A stretch of DNA of 64,000 bases from an uncultured Lachnospiraceae bacterium (GCA_910586205.1 CAJUGD010000003.1:143385-207384), one strand, 5' to 3'; numbered from the stretch's first letter, positions 23,837 to 32,785 are shown. Notes: generated by a model not told the origin, from the sequence alone. Program-made: numbers and translations.

Positions 23837-25141
23837 TTAACGGATCATCCCTGCCGCCATGGGAAGCCCTAAGGTAATACCAGAGACATATGTGACTAAC
23901 ATTAGTCCGGTCAGAATAGCTCCATAATAGAAAAGCATGTAGGGCATAACCTTTGCCAAGGAAGTTTTTCCTACTTTAATGGCCACAAATAAAGTGTTTC
24001 CCACAGGGGGCGTGATATTACCGATACATAGGTTATACACAAGAATCAGGCCAAACTGAACCGGGTGCATGCCAAAGGTCTTTACAACCGGAAGGAACAG
24101 AGGGGTGAAGATCAGGATGGCAGGCGTCACATCCATAAAGGTTCCGGAAATCAGAAGAATCCCATTCATAATCAGAAGTATAATGATTCGATTATTTGTG
24201 AGCCCTAAAAGGGCGGCGGAGATGGCCTGGGGAATCTGGGTAAAAGCCATCACCCATCCCATAATATTAGATACACCGATCAGAAATACGATCATGCCGC
24301 TCATTTTGGCGCTGTCAACCAGAATCTGCCAGAAGGTTTTCAGGGAAAGGCTTCGATAGCAGACGCTTAGGATCAGGGCGTAAACCACAGCAATGGCAGA
24401 ACCTTCTGTGGCAGTAAAGACTCCTGCAATGATGCCTCCAATGACAACGACGATCAAGGACAGGGCGGGAATCGCGTTTAAGGTTGCTGACAGAAGATTT
24501 TTCCAATCAAATTTTCCGGGAATGCCCTGATAACCATTTCGCTTTGCTATTACAACAGCCACCAGGATGCAGCAGGCTGCCCAGATCACGCCGGGAAGAT
24601 ACCCGGCCAAAAACAGAGCTGCCACCGAAGTGCCCCCGGATACTAAGGAATAGGTGATAAGAGCATTGGAAGGAGGAATCAGAAGACCAGAGGGAGCAGA
24701 GGCTCCGTTGGTGGCAGCACATAATGCCAGATTATAGCCTTGATCTTCTTCGCCTTCCCGTACCATACTGCCCACGGCCGCAGCAGCCGCAGCAGCCGAG
24801 CCGGAGATTGCCCCAAACAGTGCGTTAGCCCCTATATTGGTCACAAGCAGAGAACCGGGAAGCTTTCCTAAGATTGCCAGTACAAAATCTACTAAGCGTT
24901 TGGCAATGCCGCCCTGGTTCATCAGATTTCCAGCCAGGATAAAAAACGGGATTGCTGTCAGGCTGAATTTGCTCATGCCTACAAAGATTCTCTGAGAGGC
25001 GGTGAGGACAGACACGTCAAGAGGAACCACCTGCAGGATGGCAGCCAGTGAGGAGATGCCGATGGCATAGGAAATAGGCACTCCTACGGCAAGAAGAACA
25101 GCAAGTACAATAAGTATGATGAGTAAAGCCTGAAGTGCCAT
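23837..25141 (-). CDS. TRAP transporter large permease DctM (second system)
   Basis: A 434-residue DctM with the family elements VLLAVGVPISYAIGISSLA, AIPFFILAGNLMNQGGIA, GAISGSAAAAAAAVGSM, IPPSNALITYSLVSG and GNITPPVGNTLFVAIK. It diverges clearly from the first DctM (17549), so the two systems are not a recent duplication. GGAGGCATAGCTT precedes the ATG, and the gene follows dctQ by three bases. Its close pairing with the oxidoreductase operon implies uptake of a related substrate. Confidence 0.93.
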   Translation of the reverse strand: MALQALLIILIVLAVLLAVGVPISYAIGISSLAAILQVVPLDVSVLTASQRIFVGMSKFSLTAIPFFILAGNLMNQGGIAKRLVDFVLAILGKLPGSLLVTNIGANALFGAISGSAAAAAAAVGSMVREGEEDQGYNLALCAATNGASAPSGLLIPPSNALITYSLVSGGTSVAALFLAGYLPGVIWAACCILVAVVIAKRNGYQGIPGKFDWKNLLSATLNAIPALSLIVVVIGGIIAGVFTATEGSAIAVVYALILSVCYRSLSLKTFWQILVDSAKMSGMIVFLIGVSNIMGWVMAFTQIPQAISAALLGLTNNRIIILLIMNGILLISGTFMDVTPAILIFTPLFLPVVKTFGMHPVQFGLILVYNLCIGNITPPVGNTLFVAIKVGKTSLAKVMPYMLFYYGAILTGLMLVTYVSGITLGLPMAAGMIR

Positions 25142-25144
25142 AAG

Positions 25145-25672
25145 CTATGCCTCCTTTTTTGCTTTTTGGGCGTTTTGCAGTGTCTCGTTGACAGGCAAAG
25201 AATGAATTTTGCCTGTAAGGATTTCCACAATATTTAAAACAGTGTAAATAATATTTAATATTCCGCTTAAGGGAAGCACAATGTAAAAAATACCAATGGG
25301 GATACCTAGAGAGGAGGTCATCTGTCCCATAGCCAGTTTGGTGATCTGGATACCGCCAAACACCAGAATGATTCCGGCAAAGAGACAAGCTGCAATCTCT
25401 GAAAAGATCGCCAGAAATTTACTGGCTGCAGGTCCCATCCGATCCATAAGAAGGGGAATGTTCATGTGCCCCCGCTCGCCTGCCACCAGAGAGGCTCCCA
25501 AAAGTGCCATCCAGGCAAATAAATAGGATACCAGCTCCTCAGACCAGGAGGATGGATTTTTCAGGACATACCGGGTGAGAACCTGCCAGCAGGTCAGAAT
25601 CGTCATGGCCAGGAAGCTGCCGCCTGCCAGTACATGCAGGACTTGGTTTAAAAACTTTCTTAAGGGATTCAT
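25145..25672 (-). CDS. TRAP transporter small permease DctQ (second system)
   Basis: A 175-residue four-helix DctQ. The family pattern appears as LTCWQVLTRYVLKNPSSWSE, ELVSYLFAWMALLGASLVAG and ERGHMNIPLLMDRM. AATAGGAGGCATGT places the start, nine bases after the dctP stop. A poorly conserved C-terminal tail (NETLQNAQKAKKEA) is typical. It supports the DctM product in the membrane. Confidence 0.88.
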   Translation of the reverse strand: MNPLRKFLNQVLHVLAGGSFLAMTILTCWQVLTRYVLKNPSSWSEELVSYLFAWMALLGASLVAGERGHMNIPLLMDRMGPAASKFLAIFSEIAACLFAGIILVFGGIQITKLAMGQMTSSLGIPIGIFYIVLPLSGILNIIYTVLNIVEILTGKIHSLPVNETLQNAQKAKKEA

Positions 25673-25681
25673 ACATGCCTC

Positions 25682-26770
25682 CTATTTCGTGGTAGTTGGA
25701 TATTGTTTGTTGTATTCCTGTATTGCGTCGTAGATGGGACGGATAGCAGGATTGTTTTCCAGTACGGATTGGTGAAGCGGAGAGCATGCTTTTACAAAAG
25801 GAGCTTGATCCGGATACAGAAATTGTACATTCTGCTGATTGGAGGCTTTTTCCCGGGCTGCATGGACTGCATTTACCCATTCTCTGCGCTGTACCTGGTT
25901 GATCAGAAGGTAGCCTTCCTGGAAGATCCTGCGTTCCTCATCTGTGAGATTTTCAATGAAGGCATTGTTTCCGATTAAAATATCCGGAACCATCTGATGC
26001 ATGTCATAAGAGTAATATTTGCACACATCTCCATGGCCGTTGTCAGTCAGCGCCATCTCATTGTTTTCAGCGCCGTCAATAATGTTGGACTGAAGCGCAG
26101 TATAGACATCTCCAAAGCCCATAGGAGTGGCGGAACCGCCTAAGAGGCGCATCATTTCAATGTTGGTAGGAGACTGCTGGACACGGATTTTTAAACCTTT
26201 TAAGTCAGCCGGGCTTTCGATAGGTTTATTTACTGTATAAAAGTTTCGGGTGCCTGCGTCTAGCCAGGTTACTGCAGTAAAGCCGGCTTTTGCTGTGGCA
26301 GTAAAGATAGGAGCCGTCAAAGAGGTATCATCCATGGCATGATGGTAGGATTCTGTGCTGGCAAACAGGTAGGGAAGATTGAAGATTTCATAGTTTTTGC
26401 TGAAAGTCTCCAGAATGGCATTGCTGGCAATACAATAGTCAATGGCTCCTGTCTGGGTAAGCTGTACCATGTCTGTCTGGGAACCTAAAAGCTCACTGGG
26501 ATAGACTTCCACCACATAACGATCCCCCAGATTTTGATGGATGTAATCCTGGAAGGCAGTCAGGGCAATGTGGGTCGGATGGCTGGTGGACTGGTTATGG
26601 CCGATTCTGATTATCCTTTTGTGAGAAGCAGCGCTGCAGCCAGACAGGAGAAAGGCAGCAGACAAAAAGAGGGACATAGCAAAGAAGGAGGCAAAACATC
26701 GTGAAGGGCCATTCATTGGTTTGTCTGTGTTTTTCGGTTTTAAAAAGTTTTTTTGCTTCAAAAGTCTCAT
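25682..26770 (-). CDS. TRAP transporter substrate-binding protein DctP (second system)
   Basis: A 362-residue receptor with an unusually long N-terminal region: a basic stretch of about 25 residues precedes the hydrophobic core ASFFAMSLFLSAAFLLSGC, whose SGC is a lipobox. The DctP signature follows: IRIGHNQSTSHPTHIALTAF, PSELLGSQTDMVQLTQTGAI, KGLKIRVQQSPTNIEMM and DVYTALQSNIIDGAENN. The Shine-Dalgarno AAGGAGG is 13 bases from the ATG, longer than normal, but no closer in-frame start exists. It is the first gene of the dctPQM operon. There is no hairpin after this receptor gene, in contrast with the first system. Confidence 0.9.
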   Translation of the reverse strand: MRLLKQKNFLKPKNTDKPMNGPSRCFASFFAMSLFLSAAFLLSGCSAASHKRIIRIGHNQSTSHPTHIALTAFQDYIHQNLGDRYVVEVYPSELLGSQTDMVQLTQTGAIDYCIASNAILETFSKNYEIFNLPYLFASTESYHHAMDDTSLTAPIFTATAKAGFTAVTWLDAGTRNFYTVNKPIESPADLKGLKIRVQQSPTNIEMMRLLGGSATPMGFGDVYTALQSNIIDGAENNEMALTDNGHGDVCKYYSYDMHQMVPDILIGNNAFIENLTDEERRIFQEGYLLINQVQRREWVNAVHAAREKASNQQNVQFLYPDQAPFVKACSPLHQSVLENNPAIRPIYDAIQEYNKQYPTTTK

Positions 26771-26890
26771 GAGTGAAAAGGTTCCTCCTTTTTGATGTTT
26801 TGGTGGTTTCTTTGTATTGGGGATGATTTTGCTGCCTTATATAGTATTGGTTGATTTTTAGGAATTTTACTGACAAAAAATGGAAACAGC

Positions 26891-26919
26891 TTGAAAAAGA
26901 GGTGGGAAGAATATAAAAT
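26891..26919 (+). promoter_or_regulatory. Promoter of greA-like gene
   Basis: TTGAAA (26891-26896), 17 bp, TAAAAT (26914-26919), about 85 bases before the start. Confidence 0.65.
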
Positions 26920-27005
26920 AGGTGATATGCCGAGAGGGATTAAGATGCTGGGAAACCATGCCTGAGGATGGACTTAAGGGTAAGTGGAGAGGAGAAAAGG
27001 AGCAT

Positions 27006-27506
27006 ATGCGGGAGAAGCTGACAAAGAGTGATGTGAGGAAGATTCAGGAAGAAATCGAACATCGGAAGCTGGTAGTGCGAAAGGACTGTCTGGAGGCTGT
27101 GAAAGAAGCCAGGGCGCATGGGGATTTAAGCGAGAACTTTGAGTATCACGCGGCTAAACGGGAGAAGAACCAGAATGAAAGCCGGATTCGGTACCTGGAG
27201 AATATGTTGAAAAACGCGGTTCTTATTTCTGAGGAATCAAAGGAAGATGAGGTTGGGCTGAATAATACGGTGACCTTGTATATGGAGGATGATGACGAGG
27301 AGGAAACCTATAAGCTGGTTACAAGTATACGGGGGAACTCTATGAATCATATGATCAGTACAGAGTCTCCTCTTGGGAAAGCGGTTCTGCACAGGAAGGT
27401 AGGAGACCGGGTGCTGGTAAAGGCCAATGATGCCTACAGTTATTATGTGATCATCAGAAAGATTGAGAATACGGATGACGGGGAAGATCAGATACGGAGG
27501 TTTTAA
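27006..27506 (+). CDS. greA: GreA/GreB-family transcript cleavage factor
   Basis: A 166-residue Gre factor. The N-terminal coiled coil carries the conserved tip ARAHGDLSENFEYHAAKREK with the acidic residues that reach the RNA polymerase active site, followed by SRIRYLENMLKNAVLI and the C-terminal FKBP-like domain (SPLGKAVLHRKVGDRVLVKA). It is slightly longer than the usual 158 residues because of an acidic loop (MEDDDEEETY). The start ATG has GGAGAAAAGGAG just upstream; a longer frame lacks support. It stands alone with its own promoter, so it may be a second copy beside a housekeeping greA elsewhere; that cannot be checked here. Confidence 0.85.
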   Translation: MREKLTKSDVRKIQEEIEHRKLVVRKDCLEAVKEARAHGDLSENFEYHAAKREKNQNESRIRYLENMLKNAVLISEESKEDEVGLNNTVTLYMEDDDEEETYKLVTSIRGNSMNHMISTESPLGKAVLHRKVGDRVLVKANDAYSYYVIIRKIENTDDGEDQIRRF

Positions 27507-27657
27507 GAATATGATTATTAGTACGACAGCGAACACTTCAGATTTGTCTGCCTGGTTAAACTATATGATATAACGGAATACCGGCGGCTTTCTTATGAAA
27601 ACCTATCTAAAATAGTTTTATGGGAAATGTATCATCGTGTTCTGCTGTCAAAAGATG

Positions 27658-27686
27658 TTGACAAATGTTGGATTTTTTAATATGCT
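27658..27686 (+). promoter_or_regulatory. Promoter of cell-wall-binding protein
   Basis: TTGACA (27658-27663), 17 bp, TATGCT (27681-27686), 36 bases before the start codon. Confidence 0.7.
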
Positions 27687-27722
27687 TATCGTGAAAAATA
27701 ACTTTAGAGAGGAGTACATTTA

Positions 27723-28910
27723 ATGAGTAACAAAAGGTTAATGAAAAGGCTGGCTGCAGCATCTTTATCTGCTGCCGTGGCATTTACCGGAAGCAGTTTT
27801 GCCTATGCTGCAGGTCAGGCATTACCAGAAGGAACGGTTGTGAATCAGGGGGGGGCAATTTATCTAACTGATTCACAGGGAAATCAGTATTCTGGCTGGT
27901 ATATAGATGGCAATGAGGATTGGTATTATTTTGATGATTCCAATAAAGCCATGAAAACAGGCTGGCATCATGATGGAGCGGATGGATATTGGTATTATCT
28001 GAATCCGTCAGACGGAAAAATGGTTCGTGGATGGCAGACGATTGATGGAAAGGAATATTTTTTCCAGCCTGTTAGAAACGTGGGAAATTATTATTTCAGC
28101 AGTGAGCGGGAAAAGTGGCTGTATTCTTTAAACAGTAATGTGCCTTATGGGGCCATGTACGTATCCACCACAACACCAGATGGTTTTACTGTTGACAGTA
28201 AAGGGGTAAAGACTTCTGGCAATGGAACCGTTTTGACAGTTCAGAATGGATGGACAGAACGGAACGGAAAGTGGTATTATTATGAGAATGGAGCGATGGT
28301 TTCCGGTTCATGGAGAACTTTGGATGGTAAATCTTATTACTTTGGCAATGACGGAGCGCTGTACGTAAATACAGTTACGCCGGATGGCTCCCAAGTGGAT
28401 GGGAATGGTGTGAAGATTAAAAAGGCAGCACAGTTTTCTGATACTTCCTTTGTGGGATGGTATGGCTGTGCGGAATGGTTTAGTAGTGATTATCATCGTA
28501 AAACGGATGATGATGAGTACTATGAGTCCATGAAAAACAGCAAAGTGAAACTTAGTGATTATAGAGATCTCTTTATAGAAATCAAGAGTATAAAAGATGG
28601 TTATGTAAATGGATATTATTGTGATGGCTCTACAGGCGCCAGTTTATCTCATGAGTGTGATTTTAGGGCAAAGATTGAGGAAAACGGCGTAGCGCGGTAC
28701 ACACAAGATTATGGTTCTTACACGGCAGAGATGATAATGCACTTTTATAAGGAAAACGGATACAACAAGATTTCTTTGGAGTTACTCATACATAAAAAGA
28801 GCAATTTTGACAGTATAGCAGATGATTATACAAAGATGGAATTACAGGGAGTAAATGAAGAAAATCCCTATTATTATATTCAGAAGCAGATTTACATAAA
28901 ATATAGATAG
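27723..28910 (+). CDS. Secreted cell-wall-binding repeat protein
   Basis: A 395-residue exported protein. The signal peptide (KRLMKRLAAASLSAAVAFTG, cleavage near FAYAAG) is followed by choline-binding-type repeats: GWYIDGNEDWYYFD, GWHHDGADGYWYYL, GWQTIDGKEYFF, GWTERNGKWYYYENG and WRTLDGKSYYFGNDG. Residues from about 235 to the end form a separate domain rich in Tyr, Asp and Lys that I do not recognise. GAGAGGAGTACATTTA precedes the ATG. The repeats would anchor the protein to wall teichoic acid or polysaccharide, leaving the C-terminal domain as the active or binding part. It is a single-gene unit bounded by the element at 28926. Confidence 0.83.
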   Translation: MSNKRLMKRLAAASLSAAVAFTGSSFAYAAGQALPEGTVVNQGGAIYLTDSQGNQYSGWYIDGNEDWYYFDDSNKAMKTGWHHDGADGYWYYLNPSDGKMVRGWQTIDGKEYFFQPVRNVGNYYFSSEREKWLYSLNSNVPYGAMYVSTTTPDGFTVDSKGVKTSGNGTVLTVQNGWTERNGKWYYYENGAMVSGSWRTLDGKSYYFGNDGALYVNTVTPDGSQVDGNGVKIKKAAQFSDTSFVGWYGCAEWFSSDYHRKTDDDEYYESMKNSKVKLSDYRDLFIEIKSIKDGYVNGYYCDGSTGASLSHECDFRAKIEENGVARYTQDYGSYTAEMIMHFYKENGYNKISLELLIHKKSNFDSIADDYTKMELQGVNEENPYYYIQKQIYIKYR

Positions 28911-28925
28911 ACAGAAAATCCCAAA

Positions 28926-29029
28926 AGGGGCTGTCGCAAAACGGCATATTTCTATAATGAAAGGTATCTGTATTTTCAGATAATGGCCTTACATTGCAGC
29001 ATTGCCAGATTTGCGACGGCCCGTTTTTT
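28926..29029. repeat. Long-loop inverted repeat (terminator or MITE-like)
   Basis: GGGCTGTCGCAAA (28928-28940) and TTTGCGACGGCCC (29010-29022) pair over 13 bp with one T-G, 69 bases apart, and a T run follows. The interior can fold further (GGCA/TGCC and ATCTG/CAGAT). It lies between convergent genes and can terminate both. The end sequence resembles transposon terminal repeats, so a small non-autonomous element is possible. No target duplication was seen. Confidence 0.6.
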
Positions 29030-29087
29030 ATGTTGGAATATATATTGATATAAAATGGATCGGATGGCTTCACATTGTAGTTCGGCT

Positions 29088-29819
29088 TTAAGTCCATCCG
29101 CCATCCAGTCCGATCACCTGTCCGGTCAGATAAGCATTTTTGTAGCCTAAATGATAGACCAGATCCGCCACTTCCTCTGCTTTGCCTAAGCGTCCGGCAG
29201 GGATTTCGTCTACCAGTCCGATCAGTTCATCTTCTTCCATCCAACGGTTCATTTCTGTGTCAATGGCGCCGCAGGCCACAGCGTTTACCTGAATGTTGCT
29301 GGGTGCCAACTCCTTTGCAAGAGCTTTAGTAAGAGCATTGATGCCGCCTTTTGTGGCAGAATAGGCCGCTTCACAGGAAGCTCCCACATTGCCCCACACA
29401 GAGGAAATATTAATAATCTTGCCCTGTCCTGCTGACAGCATCATAGGAATGGCAAGTTTACAGCAGTTAAAGACAGAGGTTAAGTTTGTGTTCAAAATCC
29501 GTTCCCAGTCGGCTGAAGACATATCCTGTAAAAGACCGATATAAGCAATGCCTGCGTTGTTGACCAGAACATCCAAGGTACCGTACTGTTTACGAATGAT
29601 GTGGAACAGATTTTCACAGGTTTCTAAGTTTCCCATGTCTCCTAAAAAGGCAGTACAGTTTACCTGATAGTTTTCAATCTCTTTCTGTGCCTGCAAAAGC
29701 TCTGCCTCCCGGTGGGCGCAGTTGATGATAACATTGTATCCTTTTTTTGCAAATTTTACTGCAATGGCTTTCCCGATTCCCCGGGAAGCGCCTGTTACAA
29801 GAACGGTTTTTCTTGCCAT
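29088..29819 (-). CDS. Short-chain dehydrogenase/reductase (FabG-like)
   Basis: A 243-residue classical SDR. It shows the cofactor motif VLVTGASRGIGKAIAVKF, DVLVNNAGIAYIGLLQDMS, the catalytic Ser in KIINISSVWGNVG and YSATKG with the catalytic Tyr and Lys, ending GQVIGLDGGWT. The length and ending fit 3-oxoacyl-ACP reductases, but no other fatty-acid gene is nearby, so it may reduce another ketone or act on a sugar alcohol. GGAGATGATTTT precedes the ATG. The upstream region has two dyads and an extended -10 promoter, suggesting that it is individually regulated. Confidence 0.85.
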   Translation of the reverse strand: MARKTVLVTGASRGIGKAIAVKFAKKGYNVIINCAHREAELLQAQKEIENYQVNCTAFLGDMGNLETCENLFHIIRKQYGTLDVLVNNAGIAYIGLLQDMSSADWERILNTNLTSVFNCCKLAIPMMLSAGQGKIINISSVWGNVGASCEAAYSATKGGINALTKALAKELAPSNIQVNAVACGAIDTEMNRWMEEDELIGLVDEIPAGRLGKAEEVADLVYHLGYKNAYLTGQVIGLDGGWT

Positions 29820-29903
29820 AAAATCATCTCCTGTCTAATGTCTTACATACAATGTTGTTTTCCCTATTATAGAATGTCACCACCCGTTAGGGTGATGTTT
29901 TGC

Positions 29904-29934
29904 GCACACATCAGTGTGCTTCCTTATTATACCA
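29904..29934 (-). promoter_or_regulatory. Promoter and dyad upstream of SDR gene
   Basis: On the minus strand TGG-TATAAT (29926-29934) is an extended -10. The perfect dyad GCACAC-ATCA-GTGTGC (29904-29919) follows it and is well placed for a repressor. A second dyad, TCACC-N8-GGTGA, lies at about 29877-29894. Confidence 0.45.
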
Positions 29935-30059
29935 CATTTTACAAATGAAAAAAAGGTCTTGGAACAACCTGCCATTTTTTTTCATATGGTAAGGTATGCC
30001 TGAAAAGGAACAAGGAAGATCCTGTAAGGCAGCATTGTCTTAAAAAGGAGATTGCAGTT

Positions 30060-31619
30060 ATGAAGATTTGTATAGATGCAGGTCATTATGGCAAGTACAA
30101 CCAAAGTCCGGCAGACAGTAGGTATTATGAGTCGGATTTTACCTGGAAGCTGCATCTTTTGCAGAAAAAGTATTTGGAAGAATATGGGATTGAGGTGATT
30201 ACGACAAGGTCGGATCAAAGCAGTGACAGAGGACTTTACAGCCGGGGGGCAGCGTCAAAGGGATGTGCATTATTTATATCAGATCACACCAATGCAGTGG
30301 GGACAACTGTGAATGATTCAATAGACTATCCGGCGGCATATTGTGCAATTAATGGGAGCGCAGATGGAATAGGCATAGATCTGGCTCAGTGTGTGGAGCA
30401 GATTATAGGAACCAGACAACCGGCCAGGATTGAACACAGGCGGGGAAAAAATGGAGATTATTATGGGGTTCTTAGAGGCGCCACAGCAGTAGGGACTCCA
30501 GGATTGATTCTGGAACATTCTTTTCATACCAATACACAGATTGTGAGATGGCTGCTCAATGAAGATAATATTGACCGGCTTGCAAAAGCTGAGGCCAAAA
30601 CCATTGCCTTATATTATAATGTGATAGATCCCATACCAGAGAAAAAATCCGGGTGGGTTCAGGAGGAAGGCGGATGGCGGTTTTATCTTGGAAATACAGG
30701 TGAACCGGTACGTAATGACTGGTATCAAGATGGAGAAGATTGGTACTGGTTTGACGAAGCAGGAATGATGGTATACAATAACTGGAAGATAGGTGGGGAT
30801 GGAAAGTGGTATTTTTTGAATGAGAATGGAGCCATGGCCAGAAATCAGTGGGTGGTTTGGAAGTACGAACTGTATCGGGTGACAGAAGACGGAAGCATGT
30901 TTGAGGGAAGCATGTGCTTGGAGACAGACGAAAAAGGGGCGCTGGTTCAGCATAAGGAAGATAATTTAGAAACAGAAGGCCCAATCAGTAGGATGAGGAA
31001 CGTTCAGGAGGAGAGCAGCATTCAGGGGGAGAGCAGCATTCAGAGGGAAAGCAGCATTCAGGGAGAGAGCAGAATTCAAGAGGAGAGCGGAATTCAAGAG
31101 GAGAGCAGAATTCAAGAGGAGAGCGGAATTCAAGAGGAGAGCGAAATTCAAGAGGAGAGCGAAATTCAAGAGGAGAGCAGCATTCAAAAGGAGAGCAGCA
31201 TTCAAGAGGAGAGCAGTATTCAAGAGGAGAGCAGTATTCAAGAGGAGAGCGGAATTCAAGAGGAGAGCAGTATTCAAAAGGAAAGCAGTATTCAAAGGGA
31301 GAATGCGTTTCAAAATGAGATCAGGAATCAGAAAGAGGGTGGGATTCAGAAGGAGAACAATATACAAGAGAAAATTAAGCTTCGGGAAAAAAGGAGAAAC
31401 CGATCCAAAAGAGAAAATCAGTCCCATAAAAAAGAATGTCCCAAAAAGAAACCGAAAACCAGCAAAAAAGCACAGAAAAAAAGAGATTTAAAGAATAATA
31501 AGAGACAGAAAAAGCAAAAAACAGCCATTCAGGCTAATTTAATCAGGTTTCTTCTTACTGAAATAGAAGGATTTACAACACAATATAAAAAAGGAAAAAG
31601 AGGAACAGGCAAAAAGTAA
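30060..31619 (+). CDS. N-acetylmuramoyl-L-alanine amidase with wall-binding repeats and hexapeptide tail
   Basis: A 519-residue protein. Residues 1-190 are an Amidase_3 domain starting directly at MKICIDAGHYG (zinc His) with LFISDHTNAVG and GLILEHSFHTN supplying further ligands and the catalytic Glu. Choline-binding-type repeats follow at about 195-300 (GWVQEEGGWRFYLGNTGEPV, DWYQDGEDWYWFDEAG). Residues 315-416 are tandem hexapeptides of the form IQEESS, and the last 80 residues are strongly basic (KKKPKTSKKAQKKR). No signal peptide is seen, as in phage endolysins and holin-dependent lysins, so export is unexplained. AAAAGGAGATTGCAGTT sets the start. The acidic repeat plus basic tail is not a standard amidase architecture. 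Confidence 0.8.
   Translation: MKICIDAGHYGKYNQSPADSRYYESDFTWKLHLLQKKYLEEYGIEVITTRSDQSSDRGLYSRGAASKGCALFISDHTNAVGTTVNDSIDYPAAYCAINGSADGIGIDLAQCVEQIIGTRQPARIEHRRGKNGDYYGVLRGATAVGTPGLILEHSFHTNTQIVRWLLNEDNIDRLAKAEAKTIALYYNVIDPIPEKKSGWVQEEGGWRFYLGNTGEPVRNDWYQDGEDWYWFDEAGMMVYNNWKIGGDGKWYFLNENGAMARNQWVVWKYELYRVTEDGSMFEGSMCLETDEKGALVQHKEDNLETEGPISRMRNVQEESSIQGESSIQRESSIQGESRIQEESGIQEESRIQEESGIQEESEIQEESEIQEESSIQKESSIQEESSIQEESSIQEESGIQEESSIQKESSIQRENAFQNEIRNQKEGGIQKENNIQEKIKLREKRRNRSKRENQSHKKECPKKKPKTSKKAQKKRDLKNNKRQKKQKTAIQANLIRFLLTEIEGFTTQYKKGKRGTGKK
31002..31307 (+). repeat. 18-bp tandem repeat array (17 units)
   Basis: The unit ATTCAAGAGGAGAGCAGC repeats about 17 times with few substitutions and encodes IQEESS-type hexapeptides. 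More degenerate units continue to about 31375. In-frame unit length means slippage changes protein length without a frameshift. Confidence 0.9.
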
Positions 31620-31756
31620 GAGAAATAACAAGATTACGTGCCAGGTTTTCATAGATTTTACAAAACCATTACAATTTGTATAAGAGTATGTATCTTTAAA
31701 AAAAGTTATGATATACTTAACACTAAAAAGGTAAGACCTGGAAATGGAGTATGGGA

Positions 31757-32785
31757 ATGACGAATAAATACGATTTGATTATTATCGGTTCTGGCCCGGC
31801 CGGACTGGCGGCGGCTATTTATGCCCAGCGGGCCAGGCTGAATACATTGGTATTGGAGAAAGCAACAATGAGCGGCGGTCAGGTATTGAATACCTATGAG
31901 GTGGACAATTATCCGGGACTTCCGGGGATGAATGGGTTTGATTTGGGGATGAAGTTTCGGCAGCACGCAGATCAGTTGGAAGCAAAATTCGCGGAAGATG
32001 AGGTGCAGAGAATTGTTTTAGAGGAAGATGCGGATGTGAATCCGAGAGCAGATGCAGGAGAGGAGCCGCCGTTTCAGGATGAGACAGGAGATATGGGAGA
32101 ACTGCAGGCAGCAGAGCTGCGTCAGTCTTCTAAGTTAGTGTGGAAAAGAGTGATCGGCAAAAAGGGCGATTATATGGCAAAGACGGTGATCATTGCTTCC
32201 GGGGCCGCTCACCGCAGTTTGGGAGCTCCGGGAGAAAAGGACCTGGCAGGACGTGGCATAAGCTATTGTGCTACCTGTGACGGGGCATTTTATAAGAGAA
32301 AAGTGACTGCTGTGGTAGGCGGAGGAGATGTGGCATTAGAGGATGCTATTTTTCTGTCTCGAATGTGTAGCCATGTATATTTGATCCATCGCCGCAATGA
32401 GCTGCGGGGAGCCAAGGTATTGCAGGAAAAGCTGTTTTCTTTGGAAAATGTTACCGTGATATGGGACAGTGTGGTGGAGGAAATCTTAGGAGAACAGCGA
32501 GTGAGCGGCGTAGCGCTTAAGAATGTAAAGACCGGGGAGGCATCCCGCCTGGATGTGGACGGTGTGTTTATTGCAGTGGGCATTACGCCCAACAGCCAAC
32601 CGTTTGAGGGGCTTTTGGAAATGGATCATGGGTATATCCGGGCAGACGAGAGCGGGGATACAGGGGTACCTGGCATTTATGCGGCAGGGGATGTGCGCAC
32701 AAAACAGCTTCGCCAAATCGTGACTGCAGCAGCAGACGGGGCCAATGCAGTAACCAGTGCGGAGCGTTATCTGACAGAATACTAA
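31757..32785 (+). CDS. trxB: Thioredoxin reductase-like protein with acidic insertion
   Basis: A 342-residue flavoprotein. FAD motif LIIIGSGPAGLAAAIYAQRA, redox disulfide CATCDGAF, NADP motif VVGGGDVALEDAIFL and the C-terminal GIYAAGDVRTKQLRQIVTAA match TrxB. Compared with the family there is an insertion of roughly 35 residues after VQRIVLEEDADV, rich in Glu/Asp/Pro, before the segment KKGDYMAKTVIIASGA. GGAG seven bases before 31757 favours this ATG over the one at 31751. No thioredoxin gene is adjacent. It should reduce thioredoxin or a related dithiol protein with NADPH. Confidence 0.87.
   Translation: MTNKYDLIIIGSGPAGLAAAIYAQRARLNTLVLEKATMSGGQVLNTYEVDNYPGLPGMNGFDLGMKFRQHADQLEAKFAEDEVQRIVLEEDADVNPRADAGEEPPFQDETGDMGELQAAELRQSSKLVWKRVIGKKGDYMAKTVIIASGAAHRSLGAPGEKDLAGRGISYCATCDGAFYKRKVTAVVGGGDVALEDAIFLSRMCSHVYLIHRRNELRGAKVLQEKLFSLENVTVIWDSVVEEILGEQRVSGVALKNVKTGEASRLDVDGVFIAVGITPNSQPFEGLLEMDHGYIRADESGDTGVPGIYAAGDVRTKQLRQIVTAAADGANAVTSAERYLTEY

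Noticed and set aside
31002..31307. CRISPR array
   Set aside because: The 18-bp units are contiguous with no unique spacers and lie inside a coding frame.
30966..31427. Open frame on the minus strand encoding LLNTALLLN-type repeats
   Set aside because: It is the mirror of the 18-bp repeat array; the period of three keeps both strands open. No Shine-Dalgarno and an implausible composition.
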